From Cerasicoccus maritimus (GTDB lineage Bacteria > Verrucomicrobiota > Verrucomicrobiia > Opitutales > Cerasicoccaceae): a stretch of 64,000 nt of DNA. The position numbers were made by a program, and so were the translations under genes. Of this stretch, positions 52,154 to 61,624 are shown in pieces. Position 1 is the first letter of the stretch. Each line of letters opens with the position of its first letter. The notes beneath the pieces are model-generated. The model saw only the letters and a program-made list of their open reading frames with translations. It did no database searches and was not told the origin of the DNA. The stretch spans positions 1-64,000 of the forward strand of contig JAVDPD010000004.1 of assembly GCA_031296935.1 (NCBI GenBank). The letters run 5' to 3'.

Positions 52154-55100
52154 CTACTCCACCGAGAGCTGGAAGAACTTGGCGTCATCGCCCGCGCGTG
52201 GCGCGCGGATTTCGATGGTCTGTAGTTCGCCGTCATCAGCGACTACCTCCTGCACAGCGTCCACCACACTCCACTCGCTCAAATCGGTGCTGCATTTCAG
52301 CTCCACATCGATACCCGCAAGATTGCTGCGACGCTGAAACTCGATGACAAAATACTGGTCGTCGCCATTGACCATCGAGTCCCGCGTATAGCCCATCGTA
52401 AACGGATAACCCACAGGCAGACCGGCATCCACGCCCAGCGCATAGCGAACCAAGGCTGGCACGCCAAAGCTATCGCGATCACCCGGGCCCATACCCGAAC
52501 CGCCCAAGTTAGCGAGTTCCCAGTCATCCGGCATGCCGTCGAGATCGCCGTCCGCACCAGTCACCCGCAGTTGGTAGTTGGCCAGGATTTTGGCACCAAC
52601 CGCATCCACGACCATCACTTCGAAGACGTGCAAACCAGTGGCGGAAGTCTGTCCGGTAATTGAACCATCGGCGTTCAGCGTTAAGCCCGCTGGCAGCGCG
52701 CCATTGACCAAGCTAAAAGCATAAGGCGTCTCGCCGCCCGTTGCGGCAATGGCGACATTGGCCTCCGCCTCGGCGGCAACCGCGAGCGGAGAGCTCGTCG
52801 TCAAGCGGAACGTATCGACCAGGTTTTCCATTTCAGCCACCGTCAGGTAAATGTAATCCGAGGCCGAAGCCTGCCCGCTCCGATTCATAGAATAATTCCA
52901 CACCGAATAGCGAATGCGCCAACTGCCGGCAGACGAGAACGTGTAGTTCAGCTCGTAACTATCGATGTATTCGGTCGTGCGGGCATTCGGGTCGTAGACC
53001 TGCCATTGCACATCAATTTCAGACTCAACGCTATCACCATCAATATAATCAGGCGTAAAGGTGTAGGCCTTCCCAACCGCAAATGTGTTCTCCACGCCCG
53101 GCGTGAAACCACTGCGCTCGGCCACCGGCGAAAGCTCTGTTTCAAAGCCGCCCAAAGCCAGATAGGGCTTCAACTCAGTCGGCTCAATCGCGCGATCATA
53201 AATGACGATGTTGTCCATTTCTCCGACGAAGAAATTCTTGTAACCGCCAGCGCCGTCAGGCCGGGCACCAATGATCCACGGCGTGCCAGTGTCGGCTTGA
53301 TCCCAATCCATCGCCGACGTGTCGACCTGCGCGACGATGCATTGATCCACGTAGATCGAAAGCTGGCGCGTCTGCGCATCGTTAATCACGCTAACCTGCT
53401 TCCAGTCGTTGTCGCCAAGGAAAGGCCAGTAGTAAACCAATTCATAGAACAAAGAAGCCAACGGACTAGATGCATAGGGCTCAATGTAGTCCCCCTTAAC
53501 CTGCACGTGCGCCCCCGCATAAAAGCTTCCAACGTTTGTCGGGACGTTACCCGCCTCGAGCACAAACTGCGTATCGCCAGCATCGTTAGCTTTGCAAAGC
53601 AAAGTATAATTGCTTCCGAGAATTTGCGTGGTCACATCGAGGTATACCATCATCACAATCGAGAAACTATCCGTGGCAGGGTTAAAGTTTAACTCCGCAG
53701 GATTGCCGAGGCTCACATAATTCGTCGCGCCATCGAACGACAAGGCATTGCCATCCAAGCCACTCACCCAGCTCGCAGTTCCACTCACCGTTCCATCCGC
53801 TGTTGAGCCAAGCGTGCCCGAGTTTGCCGCGACCGAGCCAGTCGTTTCATCGAGTAATAAATTCACCAGCGGATCACTCAGCGCGATATCCGTTCGGTTC
53901 ACGGCAACCGCCGCGCTGGCAACAAAGCCAGACTCATTGCGCACCGCATAAGTGAAGGAATCCGTGGGCAGACTATACCCCGCGGACGGCGTGTATTCGA
54001 CTTGGCCATCCACAATGCGCACTGAGCCACGCGCGGGCTGATCAACACGAACCAGCGTCAACATTTCACCGGCGGGGTCCACGTCATTGCCCAACACATC
54101 AAACAGCACGGCCTCAACACCCGTCATGTCGAATTGGTCATTACCCGGCTGGGGCAAATTGTCCGGCGCAACCGTCACCGTGACGTTGCGCGTCTCGCCC
54201 GACGGCTCGAAGTTTAAGGCGTATTCAAACGTCAATGCGCGGTCCCACAACGTCGGCGGATAGAAAACGACCTCGCCATCCTCTATGCGCACGTAGCCTT
54301 GCGCGGGCTGGCCGACAATGCCGCCAAAGCTCATCGTTTCCCCATCCAGCGAAATGTCATTGGCAAGCACATCGAGGCGACTTGGCCCCAAGCCTAACTT
54401 AAAAGAATCCGCTGATCCGCCAGCAAAAACGAAGTCGATGGTGTGCATATCCGTATGCCCGGGCCAGCCATCCTCCGCAGCGATCAACAAGCTTTGCGGC
54501 GCGTTGTCAGTATTCACCAACTGAACAAACAGCTCATAGCCGCTGCTCGTCTGCACCACCTCATAATGCGTAACCGCTTCGAGATCCGACGGAATCATGA
54601 CGAACTTAATCGGCTCGCCATCTTCGTCTGTGGCAGTGAACGGGAAGCGCAAATCGCCAAGGTTATCCGGGTCAATCGGCGCTATCGTGGGCAAGCCGGC
54701 AATGGTCGGCGCATGTGGCGAGACATCCGTTCGCTCACGTGTGAAGCGCTCATAGAGCGAACGGATCTCGCCATCTGAAATCTGCGAGCGAAAGACCCTC
54801 ACGTTCGCAATCATACCGTCGAAGCAGTCGGCTAAACCACTGCCCGTAGAATCCTCCCACCGCGCGCCAATGAGCATGTCGTGATCGACCGTTTTGCTCG
54901 CCGGCAGAGCGTTGCCGATCAGCACATTGTCCACGTAGAAATCGCCATTTCCGCGGAAAGTTGCCTGGTGCCATTGGCCATCATTAAAGCTTTCGCTCGT
55001 GGTGGCGCGGCGCGAAGTAATCTGGCCACGTACCGTGCCATCAGCCTGCATGTAAATCGCATAATTCGTCAAGCAATCCGTCCACCCAGTAATGAGGTTG

Positions 55101-57457
55101 TATGCGCGCGAAATCAGCACGCCACCCTGGCTGTCGGGCTCGGCCTTGAAGTCCAGCGTAATGGTCCAGTTCTTGCCATTGCCGTGAGGCAGCATGTTGT
55201 AGTCGGTAAAGTCGTCCGTGCCCTCGCCCATCGAGTGGACCTGGATCGCGTCATCGCCATCAAAGACCGTGCCCTCCGCGCCAACTTGAGGATTTCCCCA
55301 CACGGTGAAGCTGCGCTGGAAGTGGCTTTTGTCAGCAATGCCCAGGCCATTGGCGCGGAGATCCAGATTAAGGATCTCAGTCATGTCGCCATCGATGAGC
55401 AGCGAGTATTCAATCTCCACCGGCGCGCTGTCGTCATCGATCACTTGCAGGGTCAAGCGGTATTGCCCCGGGGCAATGGGATTGCCCTGCAGTTTACCCG
55501 TGGAAAGAAGCTCCAGCCCGGGCGGCAAAATACCGGTAGCCAAGGACCACGTCGGCGAGCCGTTGGCGCCGGACACCGTCAGGTCGAAGTCCACGTCTTC
55601 GCCCACCGGGAAAGGCGGCAGGATTGGCTGATCGATCGTGAGGCCCACACTAGCGAAGACGCCCTGCGCATTCGTGAAAAACGTGCCGCCGCCCGAGGCC
55701 ACTTCGTGCACGGCTTGGATCATGTAAACGTTGGAGCCGACCAACGGGCTGTCATCGGTGAAGGTCGTGGCGGTCACGCCAGTAGCGATTAGCGCAAAGT
55801 CACTCAACAAGCTGGTTGCTCGGTAAATACGATATTCGACAAACTCGCTCAACTCCACAGGCGCGCTCCAAGCGAGGTCGACGCTACTGCCATTACGCGT
55901 GGCAGTCGGGCTTTGCGCCGGAGCCACAGGAAAGAGCCGCAAGGACGGATCACCCACCAAGTTGCGCAAGTATTCACGGCTCTCAAAGGACGGCGTTGAA
56001 GAGCCGGTGAAGTATTCGTTGAACTCGTAATTTTGCGACAGCTGGAAAGCCTCGCCAAATGTTTTTCCCATGCCCAACAGATGCAGGTGGTATTGCGAAT
56101 CCCAACGGCCGCCATAACTCCAAGTCATCGTCATGTTCTCCGGACGGAACAGGTTGATGCGCGAGCTTTCGTTCGCAAACCAGTCTCCCCACCAGCTCTG
56201 CATGCTGAAGCGATGAGCAGCCAGGCCATAGAGCTCGGTGTCGCCCGAGGGCGGCGAAGAAGAATTTTGTCCGTAGTAGAGGAATGGACCGTTCGCCGTG
56301 ATGTATTCGTAGTCAGACAAGCCTGAGGTGTTGTGGTAATCCAGCGCATTGCCGAGGCCAACCATGCCGAGGAACTGCATCGCCGTGCAAACGTTGCCCT
56401 GCTGGCCACCGCCATTGTAACGCAAGGCCGTGCGACGCCCGATCAACACCTCCGACCCCACGGGCCCAAACGGCTCGTAGTGCTTGTAATGGTGTGCCTT
56501 GTCGAGGTAGCCAGCAACCGTCACTGCGTGCGTTTCGCCCAACACGCTGTCCACCCCGTTGGAGTTAAACGGGTCTACACGACCATGCGCGAGCTCAAGT
56601 GTGCTGGGCATGGTGTTGGGGTCGTAAATACCGTCGCCCGGCACATTCGGTAAGGTCAGCTCGTCGCTGGTGGAGAGCGATGCGTTGGAAAATTTGCTGT
56701 CCGACCAAACACCATCCATGTCCGCGTAAAAATAATCTGTCACATAAGCCGAGCGGCTGCCGTGACCATCGGGATGCGACATCTGTAGCCCTGTCTGCGC
56801 CGTGGGCGTGTGCCCGAGGAAATAGAGCATCTTCGTGCCCGCGGGGTCCTCGTTGTAAATGTCGCGGATCTGGTTTCGTAGCTCACGCGTATAGTCGTAG
56901 CTGTAGATGCCCAGGCAGGCATTGCTTTCAAAATTGAAGGCCTTATCGTCGTAAACTGGCGTAAGGATCGTGCGGACTTTCCACCCGTCGCCAACCAGGT
57001 CTTCGAGCAGCGTCTTGAGGCGGTCTTCATTGCCGACAATGATATTTTCCGCAATGACAAGGATCAGCGTGCCGCGCGGTCCAGCCTCATCCACCCCGAT
57101 GCCCGCCGTCAAGTAGCCATAAACTGCTTCGTCCACGACTTTGGCCGCGTATTCATAACAAACCCCCGTAATCACCGTGGAATCCGTCCAGCTCGCCGCG
57201 AGCCCGGTGGAGTTGGTCAGCGCCGCACCCCAATCAGTCTCACCGTAAATGCGGCGGTAGATTTCGTAGTCTTTCTCAAAGAGAAAATTCAGCGTAATCG
57301 ACGGGGCGCTGGCGTCAATATCCGCCCACATGGCAACCACTTCCTGAGCCTCGGCGATGTTCGGAATCGGGTTTCGATCCGGCAAGGTGTCGTAGGCCCA
57401 CAGCGGGGAAACCAGCATGAAAAGGAGACATATCAGGGATAATTTTGGGGTATTCAT
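52154..57457 (-). CDS. Giant secreted LamG / Ig-like protein with C25-peptidase-like N-terminal region
   Basis: 1767 residues from the ATG at 57457; a TTG four codons upstream is unlikely. Signal peptide (PKLSLICLLFMLVSPLWA). The region about 130-520 resembles the caspase-like fold of gingipain-type (C25) proteases: LILVIAENIIVGNEDRLKTLLEDL, KMLYFLGHTPTAQTG, AYVTDYFYADMDGVW, HGRVDPF; a catalytic His/Cys pair is not certain. Then a fibronectin-like segment, a putative Ig domain, a LamG-type domain (about 720-940), cadherin/Ig-like repeats (1000-1220), a second LamG (about 1220-1450), another putative Ig domain (about 1620-1690), and the DGDLDGMPDDWELANLGG and SVE-ending C-terminus common in Opitutae. 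It contains one dispersed palindrome. Surface or secreted adhesin/protease, inferred. Confidence 0.85.
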   Translation of the reverse strand: MNTPKLSLICLLFMLVSPLWAYDTLPDRNPIPNIAEAQEVVAMWADIDASAPSITLNFLFEKDYEIYRRIYGETDWGAALTNSTGLAASWTDSTVITGVCYEYAAKVVDEAVYGYLTAGIGVDEAGPRGTLILVIAENIIVGNEDRLKTLLEDLVGDGWKVRTILTPVYDDKAFNFESNACLGIYSYDYTRELRNQIRDIYNEDPAGTKMLYFLGHTPTAQTGLQMSHPDGHGSRSAYVTDYFYADMDGVWSDSKFSNASLSTSDELTLPNVPGDGIYDPNTMPSTLELAHGRVDPFNSNGVDSVLGETHAVTVAGYLDKAHHYKHYEPFGPVGSEVLIGRRTALRYNGGGQQGNVCTAMQFLGMVGLGNALDYHNTSGLSDYEYITANGPFLYYGQNSSSPPSGDTELYGLAAHRFSMQSWWGDWFANESSRINLFRPENMTMTWSYGGRWDSQYHLHLLGMGKTFGEAFQLSQNYEFNEYFTGSSTPSFESREYLRNLVGDPSLRLFPVAPAQSPTATRNGSSVDLAWSAPVELSEFVEYRIYRATSLLSDFALIATGVTATTFTDDSPLVGSNVYMIQAVHEVASGGGTFFTNAQGVFASVGLTIDQPILPPFPVGEDVDFDLTVSGANGSPTWSLATGILPPGLELLSTGKLQGNPIAPGQYRLTLQVIDDDSAPVEIEYSLLIDGDMTEILNLDLRANGLGIADKSHFQRSFTVWGNPQVGAEGTVFDGDDAIQVHSMGEGTDDFTDYNMLPHGNGKNWTITLDFKAEPDSQGGVLISRAYNLITGWTDCLTNYAIYMQADGTVRGQITSRRATTSESFNDGQWHQATFRGNGDFYVDNVLIGNALPASKTVDHDMLIGARWEDSTGSGLADCFDGMIANVRVFRSQISDGEIRSLYERFTRERTDVSPHAPTIAGLPTIAPIDPDNLGDLRFPFTATDEDGEPIKFVMIPSDLEAVTHYEVVQTSSGYELFVQLVNTDNAPQSLLIAAEDGWPGHTDMHTIDFVFAGGSADSFKLGLGPSRLDVLANDISLDGETMSFGGIVGQPAQGYVRIEDGEVVFYPPTLWDRALTFEYALNFEPSGETRNVTVTVAPDNLPQPGNDQFDMTGVEAVLFDVLGNDVDPAGEMLTLVRVDQPARGSVRIVDGQVEYTPSAGYSLPTDSFTYAVRNESGFVASAAVAVNRTDIALSDPLVNLLLDETTGSVAANSGTLGSTADGTVSGTASWVSGLDGNALSFDGATNYVSLGNPAELNFNPATDSFSIVMMVYLDVTTQILGSNYTLLCKANDAGDTQFVLEAGNVPTNVGSFYAGAHVQVKGDYIEPYASSPLASLFYELVYYWPFLGDNDWKQVSVINDAQTRQLSIYVDQCIVAQVDTSAMDWDQADTGTPWIIGARPDGAGGYKNFFVGEMDNIVIYDRAIEPTELKPYLALGGFETELSPVAERSGFTPGVENTFAVGKAYTFTPDYIDGDSVESEIDVQWQVYDPNARTTEYIDSYELNYTFSSAGSWRIRYSVWNYSMNRSGQASASDYIYLTVAEMENLVDTFRLTTSSPLAVAAEAEANVAIAATGGETPYAFSLVNGALPAGLTLNADGSITGQTSATGLHVFEVMVVDAVGAKILANYQLRVTGADGDLDGMPDDWELANLGGSGMGPGDRDSFGVPALVRYALGVDAGLPVGYPFTMGYTRDSMVNGDDQYFVIEFQRRSNLAGIDVELKCSTDLSEWSVVDAVQEVVADDGELQTIEIRAPRAGDDAKFFQLSVE
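53589..53605. repeat. Dispersed palindrome, copy 6
   Basis: GCTTTGCAAAGCAAAGT, 6-bp arms, in the giant LamG gene, coding strand ACT TTG CTT TGC AAA, same frame as copies 1-4. Confidence 0.75.
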
Positions 57458-57627
57458 TAGGCTAATCAATCTTGTGATTATTCAAATTAAGCACTTGATA
57501 CGAGATTTGGCGAGCAAATTTTCAGACGCCACCCAAATATGAACAGTCACGAGCGGACCAGGTCTGATTAGTGCATGCCAATCCCGATTCGATGCAGTCG
57601 AAGGCCCTTTGGTTTACCGCCAGCTAA

Positions 57628-57652
57628 GTTATAGCTATACTATCCCTATAAC
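57628..57652. promoter_or_regulatory. Inverted repeat before the glycosidase gene
   Basis: GTTATAG (57628-57634) and CTATAAC (57646-57652) separated by 11 bases, 9 bases before the start codon at 57662, in an AT-rich stretch. Candidate operator or overlapping promoter for the glycosidase. Confidence 0.45.
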
Positions 57653-57661
57653 CCAATAGTT

Positions 57662-59092
57662 ATGAAAATTCCCCTAATCACCCCCACCCTCCTTGCCGCG
57701 AGTTTAGCTGTTGCCGTGCCAAGCGACTACTTTGCCCAGCCTACCGAAAATCCGGCCAAGCGCGAGTGGCAGCCAGCAGAGCCCGCCTTCCCACCGCTAT
57801 CGACAATCACCGCCCTGCCCTGTCAGGATCGCCCGGTGTATGGCATTTACTTGTGGGGCGGCGAATACGAGCGCGCCTACAAAGAGATCAACAAGATGGG
57901 CGTGAAGTCGCTGCGTATCGCCGGCCCCGCCTACGAATCCGACGAGGCCCTGATAATCGCCGCCCGCAACGACGTGGAAGTCATGTACACCGTCGATAAC
58001 CAATGCGTCTGGCCGCAATACCGCGAGAAGCGCAAGCGCCCGGCATTTGAATCGGACGAGGAATACATCGCCAGCATTAAGAAGACCTACGCTGCCTTCC
58101 TCGATAAATATGGCCCCAACGGCACGCTGTATGAAGGCACGGGGCTGAAGTCGCCAATCTCCGCGATTGAAGCACTCAATGAGCCTAACTATCAATATGT
58201 CATCCCCGATCGCGAACCGCGCGCGGAAGTCGAGGCGGAGCGCGAAGCTTTGTATGCCAAAGTATTGCCAGCCGTGGCCGAAGTCGTCCACAGCCATCCG
58301 AACGCGCTGCCCATCGTCGGCTTTTCCTGCGGCGGCGGTGGGGCCACCAGCGCAGACTACCGCTTTGTCGAAGGCGTCTATCGCGACGGCGGTGACGCCA
58401 TCGCCCAGACCTACGACATCTTTTCGACACACCCCTACACACACGGCGCTCCGATTGAAGCCAACAAGCTGAAGAAATGGGGCGCCGTTAACGTGGCCAA
58501 AAACACCATGCGTATGCGCGAGCTTCTGGAGTCACATGGCGGCCTCAAGCCCATCTGGTGGACTGAGGTTGGACACGAAATCAGCTCAGCCTCGGGCGGC
58601 CGCTACAAGGACGAGCCCAAACACACAAGCATACGCGTGAGTGATGACGAAAATGCCGCGCACGTGATCCGCACCTACCTAATGGCGATACGCCTGGGCG
58701 TGCAGCGCGTCTTCATCATGCACCTGCACGATACCGACGGCTACAATGGCGGCTTCATGGCACGCTCAGACTTCGAGTGGCGCCCGGTTGCTTACGCGAC
58801 CAAAAACATCACCTCGCTCATGCCGAATCCCAAGCTGACCGGCGCACAATCGGACGGCCAAGACAACAGCTTCATCTACGAGTTCATCAGTGACCACAAG
58901 ACTGGCAACAAAACCAACACCGTCGTCGCCTGGAACGTCCTCGGACCGAAGCAAGTCGAGATCGACGTCGACGCCAGCGGCCAAGTTTCCATCTACGACC
59001 TCGTCGGCAACGAAAAGAGGCTGCCCGTCAAAAACGGCAAGGTCAGCGTGGAGATCGGCCCGTATCCAATCTACATCAAGACCAAAGGCTAA
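57662..59092 (+). CDS. Secreted glycoside hydrolase, clan A type (GH39-like)
   Basis: 476 residues. Signal peptide 1-19. TIM-barrel glycosidase motifs: acid/base Glu174 in EALNEPNY (N-E-P) and nucleophile Glu302 in IWWTEVGHE, the pair that marks clan A retaining glycosidases; GIYLWGGEYERAYKEINKMGVKSLRI at the start and FSTHPYTHG in the barrel are consistent. The exact family (GH39, GH5 or GH79) is not settled. A short C-terminal beta domain follows (GQVSIYDLVGNEKRLPV). Own terminator downstream. Probably acts on a polysaccharide outside the cell. Confidence 0.8.
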   Translation: MKIPLITPTLLAASLAVAVPSDYFAQPTENPAKREWQPAEPAFPPLSTITALPCQDRPVYGIYLWGGEYERAYKEINKMGVKSLRIAGPAYESDEALIIAARNDVEVMYTVDNQCVWPQYREKRKRPAFESDEEYIASIKKTYAAFLDKYGPNGTLYEGTGLKSPISAIEALNEPNYQYVIPDREPRAEVEAEREALYAKVLPAVAEVVHSHPNALPIVGFSCGGGGATSADYRFVEGVYRDGGDAIAQTYDIFSTHPYTHGAPIEANKLKKWGAVNVAKNTMRMRELLESHGGLKPIWWTEVGHEISSASGGRYKDEPKHTSIRVSDDENAAHVIRTYLMAIRLGVQRVFIMHLHDTDGYNGGFMARSDFEWRPVAYATKNITSLMPNPKLTGAQSDGQDNSFIYEFISDHKTGNKTNTVVAWNVLGPKQVEIDVDASGQVSIYDLVGNEKRLPVKNGKVSVEIGPYPIYIKTKG

Positions 59093-59103
59093 GACTCCCC
59101 CAA

Positions 59104-59120
59104 GCTTTGCATTGCAAAGT
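59104..59120. repeat. Dispersed palindrome, copy 7 (intergenic)
   Basis: GCTTTGCATTGCAAAGT, 12 bases after the glycosidase stop and just before the terminator hairpin at 59129. Confidence 0.75.
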
Positions 59121-59128
59121 TAACCTGA

Positions 59129-59158
59129 GACAGGCGTCAAATGGCGCCTGTCCTTTTT
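59129..59158 (+). terminator. Rho-independent terminator of the glycosidase gene
   Basis: Stem GACAGGCG (59129-59136) / CGCCTGTC (59145-59152), 8-base loop, then CTTTTT. Confidence 0.8.
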
Positions 59159-59285
59159 GCGTTTATCGAATACGCATCCATCAAAGGTTGCGGCATATCT
59201 AGCCTGTCATGAGCGGAATCGAATTGGAGACTGCGCACTATCTGCAGTGAGGCAACGTTGCGGCTTGTCTGGATACTGCGCCCTA

Positions 59286-59363
59286 CCCCATTTAGCTGGA
59301 TAAGCCATTTGCCCAATGGGCAAATCCAGATGCAAGGCATCTGCCGGTGCAGCGGGACGCTGC
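59286..59363 (-). repeat. Two-hairpin repeat element, copy 3
   Basis: Palindrome ATTTGCCCAATGGGCAAAT (59307-59325) and hairpin GCAGCG-GGA-CGCTGC (59349-59363), which abuts the stop codon of the permease gene at 59364. The segment CCCCATTTAGCTGGATAAGC on the far side matches copy 2 except for one base. The spacing between the two hairpins (23 bases) is longer than in copies 1 and 2 (8 each). Confidence 0.8.
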
Positions 59364-61619
59364 CTATTGGGTTTTCATTTTGGGGTCGACGATGTCGCGG
59401 AGAACGTCACCCAAAACGTTGTAGGAAACCACGGTTACAAAGATCATGAACCCCGGTGTGAGCAGCCACCAGAAGTTGAGAAACAGCACCTTCATGTCAC
59501 TTTGCGATTGCTTAAGCATCAGCCCCCAAGAAGCCGACGGCTCCTGAATGCCAAGCCCCAAGAAGGACAGTGCAGCCTCACCCAAGATGTATCCGGGAAT
59601 CGATAAAGTTGCAGCAACCAGAAGGTAGCTGGCGAGATTAGGCAGAATGTGTTTGTAGAGAATCTTCCATGCCGGTTGGCCCATGCTTTCAGCGGCCATC
59701 ACATACTGACGACTGCTGACCGAAAGCGTCATACCGCGAATCACACGCGCAGCGCCAGCCCAGCCAATGATCGATAAAATAATGATGATCGCCAAATACA
59801 CCTGCCCGGAAGAAAAGCCTGGCTGAAACAGCGCCGAGCGCAACGCGAGCAGCAGATACAGCCCCGGAATCGATAGCAGAAACTCCACCACACGCATGCC
59901 AATAAAGTCCACCGATCCACCAAAGTAACCCGCCAAGCCACCAACGATAAAACCGAGTGTCAGCGTGATGGAAATGCCGATCAAGCCAATCGTCAGGGAA
60001 ATTTGCGAACCATAGAGCAAGCGTGAAAAAACATCACGCCCCATGTTGTCGCTGCCCAGCAAGTAGACGCGCACAGTCGGATCATCTGACTGCACGCCAA
60101 AGCATTTCACACTAACCGGGATAAAGCCCAAAACCTTCGACGGCTCCTCTGCCTCAACAAAAAACTCCAGCGGATAGCTTTTGCCTTCGACAGGCTCATA
60201 TCGACTCACCGCACGGTCGACATTTTCGTATGCTTGCACGCGAAAACCACCGTCCCAAAAGATCGCCGTCGGTGGATGGAAAGACTGCGAGAGGTTGTTT
60301 TTACTAACCGAATAAGGTGCCAAAAATCCGGCGAATGCAGCTCCAAAATACAATACGAATAAAATAATCGCCGCCGTGAGGCCCAATGGACGCCTTAACA
60401 AAGATCCACCTAGACGCTTAAAGAGTTGAAATGCGATATAGGCTACCATTGCCAGGCAACAAATCACGATGAGCCCGCCGATAATGATCGCGACCCACTT
60501 CAAGACACCGAGCAATGCGGGAATCGCACCCGGCGCAAAAGCTTCGATCGCAATTTCGAGCATGACCACGCCAATGACCACCGCGGAAAGAACCGCTAGG
60601 CGCAGAGGGCTAAAGGACTTGCTGCGCGAGCCAGCCTCACTCAAACGCACCCGCGGGTCCGACCAGGCCAAAAACATATCTGCAAGCAAGTTACCCAAGA
60701 CGAGCATGATTACCGAGATCATTAGCGCAGCCATGACCACGTATTCGTCTTCCTCCAGTAGCGACTGAAAAATCAACTGTCCAAGGCCCGGGTAGTTCAT
60801 CACGTTTTCCACCAACAAGGCACCGGAAAGCAAACTGGAAAATGCAAAACCCAGCGAAGTAATTAGCGGGTTAATCGCGTTGCGCAGCACGTGCTTGAAC
60901 ATCACGACTTTTTCACTCAGACCTTTGGCGCGCGCAGTCGTGGCAAATTCCTGCCGCATGAAGTCGATGAAATTAGCGCGCATGACACGCATCATGCTAG
61001 CGACACTGCCGACCCCAAGAACGAGCGTTGGCAACATCAAGTGGTAGGCATAGTCGGCGAGCTGCATGCCCATCGGATAGAACTCACTGCCGATCGCACT
61101 GCGCCCGCCAACCGGGAACCACCCCGTGACTGCCGCAAAATACACCGCCAAAATCGCCAGAAAAAACTCCGGTATCGACAGTGCAGCATATGCCAGTAGC
61201 GCCGACAAACGATCCCAAATCGAGTCTTTGTAAATAGCCGCCAGAACCCCCAGCGGAATGGCGACCATCCAGGCAAATGCGATGGAGGTCATCGAGAGGA
61301 TCAACGTTGCCGGCAGGCGTTGCATGATCAGTGTCAGAACCGGTATTCGGTAGGTGATGGACTCGCCCAAATTGCCATGCATGAGGTTACCCAACCAGGA
61401 CGCATAGCGCACATACCAACGCGTTGGTTCACCCTCGGAGTCAACGAGCGAATACTGCTGCTCCAGGCGCTGAACGACCTCTTGTGGCACATCGGGCTGT
61501 GCACGCAGCTTCGTCAGCACATCGCCCGGCGAAATATACATGAGGACGGACGCCAATAAGGTCACCGCAAGGATGAGCGGGATCAGCGTTAGCAGGCGTC
61601 TAAGGATGTAGCTGAGCAT
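59364..61619 (-). CDS. Fused oligopeptide ABC permease (DppB-DppC in one chain)
   Basis: 751 residues. The first 330 or so are DppB-like: six helices, LIMQRLPATLILSMTSIAFAW, and the EAA loop FATTARAKGLSEKVVMFKHVLRNAINPLI. From about 430 to the end is DppC-like: GSDNMGRDVFSRLLYGSQISLTIG and a second EAA loop YVMAAESMGQPAWKILYKHILPNLASYLL. Between them are extra helices and a periplasmic insert of about 100 residues. Normally these are two genes, so a single chain is notable. It follows the binding-protein gene by 5 bases; ATPase genes dppD/F are absent from the window. Confidence 0.92.
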   Translation of the reverse strand: MLSYILRRLLTLIPLILAVTLLASVLMYISPGDVLTKLRAQPDVPQEVVQRLEQQYSLVDSEGEPTRWYVRYASWLGNLMHGNLGESITYRIPVLTLIMQRLPATLILSMTSIAFAWMVAIPLGVLAAIYKDSIWDRLSALLAYAALSIPEFFLAILAVYFAAVTGWFPVGGRSAIGSEFYPMGMQLADYAYHLMLPTLVLGVGSVASMMRVMRANFIDFMRQEFATTARAKGLSEKVVMFKHVLRNAINPLITSLGFAFSSLLSGALLVENVMNYPGLGQLIFQSLLEEDEYVVMAALMISVIMLVLGNLLADMFLAWSDPRVRLSEAGSRSKSFSPLRLAVLSAVVIGVVMLEIAIEAFAPGAIPALLGVLKWVAIIIGGLIVICCLAMVAYIAFQLFKRLGGSLLRRPLGLTAAIILFVLYFGAAFAGFLAPYSVSKNNLSQSFHPPTAIFWDGGFRVQAYENVDRAVSRYEPVEGKSYPLEFFVEAEEPSKVLGFIPVSVKCFGVQSDDPTVRVYLLGSDNMGRDVFSRLLYGSQISLTIGLIGISITLTLGFIVGGLAGYFGGSVDFIGMRVVEFLLSIPGLYLLLALRSALFQPGFSSGQVYLAIIIILSIIGWAGAARVIRGMTLSVSSRQYVMAAESMGQPAWKILYKHILPNLASYLLVAATLSIPGYILGEAALSFLGLGIQEPSASWGLMLKQSQSDMKVLFLNFWWLLTPGFMIFVTVVSYNVLGDVLRDIVDPKMKTQ

Positions 61620-61624
61620 ATTGG

